11,140 bases of DNA, from NCBI GenBank assembly GCA_026770585.1, contig MU646504.1, forward strand, positions 514,836 to 525,975. Direction: 5' to 3'. Within the stretch, counting starts at the first letter, position 1; each line of letters opens with the position of its first letter. A program made the position numbers and the translations under genes. Source of the DNA: Baffinella frigidus (Eukaryota > Cryptophyceae > Cryptomonadales > Baffinellaceae). This document shows positions 5,835-11,085 of this stretch, one piece after another. The notes under the pieces were generated by a model. It was not told where the DNA came from. It was given only the letters and a program-made list of their open reading frames with translations, and searched no databases.

Positions 5835-5975
5835 TAATCTCGGAACATACCAATCCCTGTCCACATCAAAAGGCGCAAGATAGCATCATGTTATGCCTAA
5901 AATAGCATATACCTCCTTAGCTTCCGCGTGGGGAGCCTAAGATAGCGGGACAGATTCTGGTATGTTCCGAGATGA
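5835..5975. mobile_element. MITE, family C (TMATCTCGGAACATACCA ends), 141 bp, copy 1
   Basis: The left end is TAATCTCGGAACATACCA; the right end, reverse strand, is TCATCTCGGAACATACCA. The exact 4-bp duplication AATT lies at 5831-5834 and 5976-5979. It shares internal words TATGCCTAAAATAGCATATA and CTTCCGCGTGGGGAGCCTAA with 6862-6997 in the same orientation. It is non-coding. Confidence 0.9.
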
Positions 5976-5995
5976 AATTCCTCAGACGACGCACT

Positions 5996-6195
5996 GGGGT
6001 GGCGGGCAAAGGTGCCTGCGGAGCACTCTCCGTAGGAACCCCCCTATGCCCCTACGGGTTGCCTACCGAAGGGTCCGAGGTCTTATCGCTTAGGGATTAT
6101 TCGAAATCCCTTGGAAGTCCGGTGTGTGGTTCGAAATCCCTTGAAAGTCCGGTGTGTGGTGGGGTGGCGGGGAAAGGTGCCTGCGGAGCACTCTC
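5996..6195. repeat. 35-bp direct repeats around a 30-bp tandem pair and a hairpin
   Basis: GGGGTGGCGGGCAAAGGTGC and onward (5996-6030) recurs at 6161-6195 with one mismatch. Between them is a 30-bp tandem pair, TCGAAATCCCTTGGAAGTCC then GGTGTGTGGT (6101-6130 and 6131-6160, one mismatch), and a hairpin built from CCGTAGGAACCC (6030-6041) and GGGTTGCCTACCG (6056-6068). Confidence 0.85.
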
Positions 6196-6339
6196 AGCAG
6201 CAGCGACGACGGCCTTTGACAAAAAGCCGCGGCGAATCGCCGCTTTGAAGTCGACCTTGACCTCTTGCTCGGGCGCCGCCTCTTTGTTTGACCTGCCGCG
6301 CCGAGGGGAAGACACGCGCCCCTTCAAGTGAGTGCTTTA
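6196..6339 (-). CDS. coding-like segment of uncertain strand
   Basis: Both strands are open and both peptides look protein-like. The minus strand includes KVDFKAAIRRGFLSKAVVAA after a Ser/Arg/Glu-rich stretch. The plus strand includes AFDKKPRRIAALKSTLTS and ends DLPRRGEDTRPFK at a stop near 6331. Third-position GC is high in both readings (roughly 72-79% counted by eye). The minus strand is listed because it agrees with the other candidate exons; a CGGCGCGGCAG acceptor-like site lies inside. No ATG, donor or family can be assigned. Confidence 0.25.
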
Positions 6340-6347
6340 ATAGGGTA

Positions 6348-6498
6348 ACGGGCTGAAAAACGGGTGGCTGAGCCTACGGTGTTGCCTACGGTAGGCCGTA
6401 GGGCCCTACGGGGGGGTCCTATGAACCATTAGGTCGTAGGGGCCCTACGGCCTACCGTAGGCAATACCGTAGGCCTAACTACCCGGTTTTCAGTCCGT
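6348..6498. mobile_element. 151-bp long inverted repeat (ACGGRCTGAAAA ends)
   Basis: The ends ACGGGCTGAAAAACGGGT and (reverse strand) ACGGACTGAAAACCGGGT pair. The arms continue through CCTACGG, TTGCCTACGGTAGGCCGTAG and GGCCCTACGG, so nearly the whole element folds. No target duplication was found. It shares CCTACGGTAGGC-type words with 6030-6068 and with the core of 7721-7838. Confidence 0.82.
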
Positions 6499-6560
6499 CA
6501 TCTTATGAGCTGGCTGGGAGTGCTTCGCGCGAGTGCTTGCTGGCACCGAGATGCGCCGTG

Positions 6561-6605
6561 AACCCTAAACCCTAAACCCTAAACCCTAAACCCTGAGCCC
6601 TAAAA
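6561..6605 (-). repeat. interstitial telomere-type array (CCCTAAA)
   Basis: About six units of CCCTAAA, the fifth altered to CCCTGAG. Confidence 0.93.
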
Positions 6606-6681
6606 TGCAACACACGCACGCGCATCTACCTACGTGCTCTCACCTCTGAAGAGCAAGGCCCCTCGACGCACACGGGCAAGC

Positions 6682-6823
6682 TCATCTCGAAAGATAACTG
6701 AATCAGTTCCCTAATTAGTTCTCATTTAATTAGGCGGCCTGATTGCATTTACTACGCCGTGACTCATTTCTCCTAATCAACCTCCTATTGAAAAGGAACT
6801 GGTTCAGTTATCTTGCGAGATGA
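6682..6823. mobile_element. MITE, family B, 142 bp
   Basis: The left end is TCATCTCGAAAGATAACTGA; the right end, reverse strand, is TCATCTCGCAAGATAACTGA. The exact 4-bp duplication AAGC lies at 6678-6681 and 6824-6827. It aligns with 1509-1652 in reverse orientation. It lies 38 bp from the next MITE. Confidence 0.9.
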
Positions 6824-6861
6824 AAGCGCTAGCAAGCTCCCATCCCCGCGACAGCGGGATT

Positions 6862-6997
6862 TCATCTCGGAACATACCAGAATCTTTCCACATAAAAAGG
6901 CGTAACATCATTGTATGCCTAAAATAGCATATACACCCTTACCTTCCGCGTGGGGAGCCTAAGATAGCGGGACATAATATTTCGTGTTCCGAAATTA
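6862..6997. mobile_element. MITE, family C, 136 bp, copy 2
   Basis: The left end is TCATCTCGGAACATACCAGA; the right end, reverse strand, is TAATTTCGGAACACG. The exact 4-bp duplication GATT lies at 6858-6861 and 6998-7001. The interior is nearly the same as the copy at 5835-5975. It is non-coding. Confidence 0.9.
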
Positions 6998-7019
6998 GAT
7001 TGGAGGAGAGAAAAGACAC

Positions 7020-7085
7020 CTGAGGCGCTGCTGCCCGAGAGCCATTTTCATCTTGCTCGGATTGCCGACCACCTGTCGGCAGGGC
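7020..7085 (-). CDS. candidate exon of minus-strand gene (disordered peptide)
   Basis: This is a 66-nt minus-strand segment after acceptor CTTCCAACAAAAG (before 7085) and ending CAG|GTGTCT (after 7020). The phase-0 frame reads ALPTGGRQSEQDENGSR followed by AAAPQ, a hydrophilic, probably disordered linker. The acceptor has only a modest pyrimidine tract. It lies between MITE copy 6862-6997 and the 22-bp minisatellite. Function is unknown. Confidence 0.28.
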
Positions 7086-7099
7086 CTTTTGTTGGAAGA

Positions 7100-7252
7100 C
7101 AGGCAGAGTGTTGTTGCAACACAGATAGAGTCTTGTTGCAACACATCCAGAGTGCTGTTGCAACACATCCAGAGTGCTGTTGCAACACATCCAGAGTGCT
7201 CTTGCAACACGGGCAGAGTACGTGTTGTTGGAACACAGCCAGAGTGCTCTTG
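7100..7252. repeat. ~22-bp minisatellite with GTTGCAAC palindrome
   Basis: About six units of AGAGTGCTGTTGCAACACATCC are present; the middle three are nearly identical and the outer ones diverged. Each carries the 8-bp palindrome GTTGCAAC. The units are contiguous with no unique spacers. The minus strand reads as CCN-rich peptides, a repeat artefact. Confidence 0.88.
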
Positions 7253-7255
7253 GAC

Positions 7256-7329
7256 TTTAGGGTTTAGGGTTTAGAGTTTAAGGTTTAGGTTTAGGGTTTA
7301 GGGTTTAGGGTTCAGGGTTTAGTGTTTTT
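7256..7329 (+). repeat. interstitial telomere-type array (TTTAGGG)
   Basis: About ten TTTAGGG units with variants (TTTAGAG, TTTAAGG, TTCAGGG, TTTAGTG) directly follow the 22-bp minisatellite. Orientation is opposite to the array at 6561-6605. Confidence 0.93.
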
Positions 7330-7521
7330 GGAAGACAGGCTGTCGGGTCGAGCGCGATGCAGGCGGGTCGGAAGAAAGATTGTCGAGAGCGACGCAGGTT
7401 GCGTCAAAAGATAGAGTGCAGAGAGCGAAGCAGGCCGGGCGGGCGCACTTGCGTGTGAATCGCGGTGCTCTGCCATCTACCCATCTACCGCCACTCCACG
7501 CCTCTGCGTTCGTGGGGTCAC
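7330..7521. other. no gene recognised
   Basis: This stretch carries loosely repeated GAGAGCGAMGCAGG words (about 7350-7435). No open frame of interest. Confidence 0.45.
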
Positions 7522-7870
7522 GCTAGTGCTGGGGGGAACCAGGTGGGGGGGAGCTAGTGGTGGGGGAAACCAGGAGAATCTAGTGGTGAGTGGTGGGGGC
7601 AAACCAGGTGTCTCAGCTCCAAAGATAGGTGCCTGAGCTGGTGTCTGAGCTCCGAACCTAGTGGTGGGGGAAACCAGGTGCTGGGAATCTAGTGGTCGGG
7701 GAATCCAAGGGGAGACGCTACAGGGGTACCTCGCTCATAACAAACCAACCCCCCCTAGGACCCTACAGTAGGCCTATGCCTAGGGCCCTACGGTGGTCCT
7801 AGGGGGGGTGGCAGTTTCTTATGGGCGAGGTACCCCTGTAGTGGTGGGGCAAACCAGGTATCTGAGCTCC
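7522..7870. repeat. minisatellite (CTAGTGGTGGGGGAAACCAGG unit), split by a MITE
   Basis: Units start near 7522, 7553, 7579, 7658 and 7689; the sixth is interrupted (CTA at 7718-7720, continuing GTGGTGGGGCAAACCAGG at 7841). Some are followed by GTGTCTGAGCTCC. Spacing is irregular. Confidence 0.82.
7721..7838. mobile_element. 118-bp MITE with CAGGGGTACC ends, TA target
   Basis: The inverted arms are CAGGGGTACCTCGCTCATAA and (reverse strand) CAGGGGTACCTCGCCCATAA, continuing through a CCCCCCCTAGGACC segment. TA is duplicated at 7719-7720 and 7839-7840. Removing the element and one TA restores GCTAGTGGTGGGGCAAACC, the unit of the surrounding minisatellite. The CAG-type terminus and TA target fit a Tc1/mariner-like mobiliser (inference). 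It is non-coding. Confidence 0.88.
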
Positions 7871-7950
7871 GGGGGGAGAGCCGCATCCTCGTGCAGAGAC
7901 GTGTCCTGGTCGTCTTCGTGTGTCACCCTGCACACGTTTGAAGGATAGAG
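7871..7950. other. unique spacer
   Basis: A short GC-rich stretch between the minisatellite and the large telomere-type array; nothing recognised. Confidence 0.4.
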
Positions 7951-8167
7951 GTTGGGGGTTAGGGTTCAGGGTTTAGGGTTTAGGGTTTAGGGTTTAGGAT
8001 TTGGGGTTTAGGGTTTAGTGTTTGGTGTTTGGTGTTTGGTGTTGGGGGTTTAGGGTTTAGGGTTTCGGGTTTCGGGTTTCGGGTTTAGGATTTAGGATTT
8101 AGGGTTGATGGTTTAGGGTTTAGTTTTTAGGGTTTAGGTTTTAGTGTTTAGGGTTTAGGGTTTAGGG
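7951..8167 (+). repeat. large degenerate interstitial telomere-type array
   Basis: About 30 units around TTTAGGG. Variants are grouped in blocks: three TTTCGGG units, a run of TTTGGTG units and several TTTAGGA units. The block structure indicates local amplification of mutated units. It ends about 450 bp from the minus-strand start at 8618. Confidence 0.93.
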
Positions 8168-8462
8168 CGCACTTTCACGAATGCATACACCCGCCAGTGG
8201 CCTCAAACTGGTGTTGAGTTACACAAAGGCTTCGCAGTCAATCAGCACAACTAGCACCACACCTGGTGCTACCCTGGACCGTGGCCAAATCTGGCCATGG
8301 GCAGCCGGCCCACCGCTGAGCCCCAGGCACAGAAACGCCACAGCCATTCTGAGACCCGGTCCCTTCCCGAGTCACGCCTGCCCCGCTGGCGCCGACCGCC
8401 AGCAACCTTCCTCCCTCCCATGCATCAGCTCATCCACCTCCACCTGACATGCACACACATTC
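8168..8462. other. GC-rich stretch, possible intron or exon of minus-strand gene
   Basis: No gene can be fixed here. On the minus strand a pyrimidine run (11 C) followed by TTCTCTAG near 8462 could be a splice acceptor, followed by GAATGTGTGTGCATGTCAG|GTGGAG. Reading frames beyond it are ambiguous. Confidence 0.3.
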
Positions 8463-8618
8463 CTAGAGAAGCGACGGGGGGGGGGGTGCCAATGGGCGGG
8501 CGAGAGGGGTGGGGCGGAACAGGTCGCGCAGAAACGACTGAACAGACTTCTTCCCGGTGAGGATGCCGCTGATCGACGGGAGGTCATAGTTGGCCAGGCT
8601 CCCTCTCCCGTCCGCCAT
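8463..8618 (-). CDS. candidate 5' exon of unrecognised minus-strand gene
   Basis: The minus-strand ATG at 8616-8618 lies in a GCGATGGCG context (G at -3 and +4). It opens a 51-codon frame to a TAG at 8463-8465. The first 20 residues are MADGRGSLANYDLPSISGIL, followed by TGKKSVQSFLRDLFRP and then a Pro/Leu tail read from a C-rich tract. The first ~36 residues look like genuine protein; the tail looks like intron or UTR read through, so a splice donor probably lies before it. None of the GT sites in the region is a strong donor, so the exon end is not fixed. The start faces the plus-strand gene across ~250 bp. The plus-strand frame opposite (from 8590) is judged a shadow. No family is recognised. 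Confidence 0.4.
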   Translation of the reverse strand: MADGRGSLANYDLPSISGILTGKKSVQSFLRDLFRPTPLARPLAPPPPSLL

Positions 8619-8871
8619 CGCGCCTGCCCGCTCTTCTCACGTTCAGGCCAGCAGGAGAGGCGCCCGGCCAAACCGCAAATTCGCCGCCGTTGATTTCCAA
8701 AAGTCGACCAAAAGTCAATTCGCGCTTTACAGTACTACTTTAGACGTGATAAGTTGTCTAGCGTGTCGGTCAAAAGTCAACTATTTGAAAACGAACGGTC
8801 AATTTCAAAAATCACGGGTGGTTTTGTTGACGCGTCAAGAACCAGGCCCTCCCTGCTTCCCTCACACCACC
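8619..8871. promoter_or_regulatory. divergent intergenic region with TTGAC-type motifs
   Basis: This is the spacer between the two putative start codons, 8618 (minus) and 8872 (plus). It contains AGTCAA at 8713-8718 and 8775-8780 and GGTCAA at 8768-8773 and 8797-8802, each reading TTGACY on the minus strand, plus GTTGACG near 8826. TTGACY is the W-box core bound by WRKY factors in plants and some green algae; use here is speculation. The 14-mer ACTTTAGACGTGAT (8737-8750) recurs exactly at 3781-3794. A pyrimidine-rich leader precedes the ATG at 8872. No TATA box is evident. Confidence 0.4.
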
Positions 8872-9588
8872 ATGTGGGGCATAGCAAAGCTGTCCGATCT
8901 TTCCACGGCGATGGGCAACCTCGGCGTAATCGACCTCAGCTCTCCGAATCCGTCCGTGGACGATGGTGCGAATCCGTCCGCGGAGGATTGTAACTCAGAC
9001 GACATCTTCTCGACGCGTCCGCTCCCGCCCTTGCCTGCGGATGTCAACGAGTGCTCCAGTGCTGGCGGGCTCAAGCTGCCCAAGCCCTTTGGGGCCCCGG
9101 CCGACGGTCGCTCAGCGATGCGCGAGATCAACTCCGCCGAGCGGGGGGGGAAGGGCACTGCGGTGGAGAGGACCGGGTCCGGAGAGAGGTGGGGGAAGGG
9201 CAGTGCGGTCGAGAAGACCGAGAAGAGCGCAGCAGCGAGCCAGCCAGCGGCTGCCGCCGCAAAGGTGCCGGAGCCGCGGCGCACTCCCCGCAAGCGCGCC
9301 TCGGCCAGGCCCCCCGCGAACGACGAGGCGACGGCTCCTTCCGTTGAGAACAACATCACGAGCCGCCCCACCATTCAGACGACCATGAGAGCCCCCACCA
9401 TTCAGGCTGTCCGGCGCACGGTCGTGCCGCCCGTCCCGCCGCCCATCCCCAGCGCCGCCCCGGCAGCCGTCCGGCTCGAAGGGATGCCGCCCAGCCTCAG
9501 CGTCGCCCCGGCCGCCGTCCGGCCGAAACCCGTGCCGCTCTTCGCGACCCCGTCGACTCCCCCGGCTGAGATCATGCCTGATCCCGAG
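8872..9588 (+). CDS. exon 1 of a multi-exon gene, low-complexity protein
   Basis: The start at ATG 8872 is chosen for its ACCACCATG context after a pyrimidine-rich leader; the upstream part of the open frame overlaps the opposite gene and is not protein-like. It has 239 codons with high GC at third positions. It begins MWGIAKLSDLSTAMGNLGVI (hydrophobic, possibly amphipathic). Then follow an acidic Ser/Asp/Pro segment (about residues 22-60), an internal repeat ERGGKGTAVERTGSGERWGK (about 87-115), an Ala-rich stretch, a basic patch PRRTPRKRASARPP, a duplicated PTIQ motif, and a Pro-rich segment with SAAPAAVR and SVAPAAVR. Exon end CCCGAG|GTGTCA is phase 0. A short tryptophan-containing N-terminus followed by disorder recalls golgin-type coiled-coil proteins, but this is only a resemblance. 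Confidence 0.55.
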
Positions 9589-10000
9589 GTGTCATGCCCA
9601 CACATGCACCACCCTGTTACCCATCCGCCAAGACCCACTTCTGGAACCCGCAATGCCCAAACATGCACCAACCTGTTGCCGATCCCCCCAGACCCACTCC
9701 TGGAACCCGCAACCCTCTCACACGTCTGCTCACCTACCCTAACCCTCACGCATTCCCCACAGCCTGATGCACCCCGTCCTAAACCAGGCGACGCTACCCG
9801 CGCCACCCAGACCCTCTTCTGGAACTGGCAACCCTTTCACCCATCTGGGAGCGCACCCTCAACCGCATGCATTCCCCACAACCTGACGCACCCCGTCCTT
9901 CTTCATTACTCTCGATACAGGTCCTACATCAGGCCCTTGACCCTTGAGTTGAGTGATACAACAAGAGTCGATAACCCCGACGCACCCCGTCCTGAAGCAG
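9589..10000 (+). other. proposed intron 1 with internal tandem duplications
   Basis: This is a GT..AG interval (donor GTGTCA, acceptor CGTCCTGAAGCAG). It contains two ~58-bp tandem units (ACATGCACCACCCTGTTACC type, about 9599-9716). It also holds a duplicated junction: TGCACCCCGTCCTAAACCAG then GCGACGCT near 9769 resembles CGCACCCCGTCCTGAAGCAG then GTGACGCT at the real acceptor. Another AG follows ATTCCCCACAG at 9762. Frame 1 happens to stay open through the intron to 10104, so unspliced read-through is possible. The dispersed repeat at 9897-9962 lies inside. Confidence 0.4.
9897..9962 (+). repeat. dispersed ~65-bp repeat, copy 2
   Basis: TTCTTCATTACTCTCGATAC, then AGGTCCTACATCAGGCCC, then TTGAGTTGAGTGATACAA. 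The partner is on the opposite strand at 3537-3601. It is intronic in the model given here. Confidence 0.85.
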
Positions 10001-10120
10001 GTGACGCTCCCAGCGCCATGCTCGATGCTCTCGCCGGGCTTCGCGGAGCTAGGCGCTTCTGCGCCCGAGCGCCCGATGGCCCTCCAGCCCGAGCCCGAGC
10101 CTGAGACCTCGTTCGCACAG
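10001..10120 (+). CDS. exon 2 of the plus-strand gene
   Basis: This is a 120-nt phase 0/0 exon between acceptor CTGAAGCAG and donor GCACAG|GTCTTG. It reads VTLPAPCSMLSPGFAELGAS, then APERPMALQPEPEPETSFAQ. The Pro-Glu repeats and balanced composition match the low-complexity style of exon 1, while the alternative frame in this region is Ala/Arg-rich and less natural. If the donor is not used, the same frame continues to a TGA at 10163-10165, giving a protein of 293 residues ending TRNIHF. That is the alternative two-exon model. The donor model is preferred because a further phase-0 exon follows. Confidence 0.42.
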
Positions 10121-10788
10121 GTCTTGAGCCTGCCACGCCAGGGCACTCGAAACATCCACTTTTGACATCTTTCAGGGGAGACCCCTTGAACACTTAAGTC
10201 AACCACGTAGAATCTGACGTGGATAAGGCGTCGGTTTCCCTCGATCATTCTGGCGTGGGGTCAAACCCGGGGCTGTTGAACACATCACCGTGTCGGGAAA
10301 CCCCCAAACAACACGTCTCTTTTGGTTGGGCCGTTCCCGAGATAGGATCCTTGTGTTTCCAGACGCCACCTTTCTCCCGACTCGGGCCCCGCTTTTCCGA
10401 CACGCCCCCCCCTGCACCGATACGTCTGCGCTTTCCCGACACGGCTAGAACCCGAACCACGGCGCTGAGCTGCAGGGACGCTAGAACCTCCCACGCTCTT
10501 GGCACCGCGCGCCGGCGGCTCTGAAGCACGTTGGTTCAACGTTGGCGGGGGCTTCTGCTAGAGCCCTCTGGTCTCGTCCCACCTCCCCCCCTGGCTCCAT
10601 ACCGCGGTCGTGTCTGTCAACTTAACAAACCTCGGCTTTCTCCCCTTGTGGCGCAGGCGTTGCGGCAGCTAGAGCCCTCTGGTCTCGTCCCACCTCCCCC
10701 CCTGTCCTACCTCCCCCCCTGGCGTCCCACCTCCCCCCCTGGCGTGAAGCGGTCGTGTTTGTCAACTTAACAACCCCTTGTGGTGCAG
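10121..10788 (+). other. proposed intron 2 with tandemly duplicated segment
   Basis: The interval runs from GTCTTG to TTGTGGTGCAG. Copy 1 (about 10557-10667) and copy 2 (about 10668-10797) of a tandem unit each run GCTAGAGCCCTCTGGTCTCG, CACCTCCCCCCCTG, GCGGTCGTGT, GTCAACTTAACAA, CCCCTTGTGG and GCAGGCGTT. Thus the acceptor of exon 3 is duplicated upstream at about 10655, where only a short ALRQLEPSG-like peptide follows. CACCTCCCCCCCTG is further amplified in copy 2. GTGTCGGGAAA (10292) and its inverted partner TTTCCCGACAC (10432) are also present. Confidence 0.5.
10594..10626 (+). repeat. 33-bp inverted repeat, left arm (right arm 11053-11085)
   Basis: GCTCCATACCGCGGTCGTGT and onward to CAACTTAAC is matched on the opposite strand by 11053-11085 with two mismatches in 33. 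A third, direct, partial copy (GCGGTCGTGTTTGTCAACTT) lies at about 10749-10773. Confidence 0.88.
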
Positions 10789-10860
10789 GCGTTCCGGGGC
10801 GCGGCGTCAGCCGGGATGATGCTGGCTGCGATCCGCGAGCGGGAGTCCCTCTGCGGGGAG
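10789..10860 (+). CDS. exon 3 of the plus-strand gene
   Basis: This is a 72-nt phase 0/0 exon after acceptor TTGTGGTGCAG and before donor GGGGAG|GTACTA. It reads AFRGAASAGMMLAAIRERES, then LCGE, a likely helical segment. Exon 2 ends in phase 0, so the joint keeps frame. A related sequence at 11084-11140 reads ASAWMMVAGIRERESLCEE, showing that the exon or part of it has been duplicated. No family is recognised; helix-rich sequence after a disordered region would fit a coiled-coil protein. Confidence 0.4.
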
Positions 10861-11052
10861 GTACTACCGCCCCCACCCCTGGAACCCTGCCACCCCCGAA
10901 ATCCTGCCAAACCCTGTCAGTCCCTGAGCCTCAGACCAACCAAGGACAGCACCCTCCACCCCCAACCCCCCCCGGCGCCCCCCCCCCCCCCCCCCGGAAC
11001 CCTGCCCCGGAACCCTGCCACCCCCCCGCAACCCCGCCACCCCTGGAGGTGT
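10861..11052 (+). other. C-rich intron-like stretch with homopolymer
   Basis: Repeated CCCCTGGAACCCTGCCA / CCCCGGAACCCTGCC words and an 18-C run (10978-10995). Proline-rich frames here are composition artefacts. Confidence 0.5.
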
Positions 11053-11085
11053 GTTAACTTGACATACACGACCGCGGTATGGAGC
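11053..11085 (-). repeat. 33-bp inverted repeat, right arm
   Basis: Reverse-complement partner of 10594-10626. It lies directly before the exon-3-like sequence at 11084. Confidence 0.88.

Noticed and set aside
5605-5905. Open frames on both strands over the inverted repeat
   Set aside because: The frames mirror each other because the DNA is palindromic; no coding evidence.
7100-7252. CRISPR-like array
   Set aside because: Units are contiguous with no unique spacers, and the setting is eukaryotic; it is a minisatellite.
8590-10104. Single 504-codon plus-strand open frame taken as one gene
   Set aside because: Its first part overlaps the opposite-strand start and intergenic motifs, and its last part reads tandem intron-like DNA and the dispersed repeat. 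Only 8872-9588 was kept as exon, with a frame-changing intron to 10001.
10212-10280. tRNA-like words (GTGGATAAGGCGTC and GGGTCAAACCC)
   Set aside because: D-arm, anticodon stem and T-arm do not pair properly and no acceptor stem could be found.
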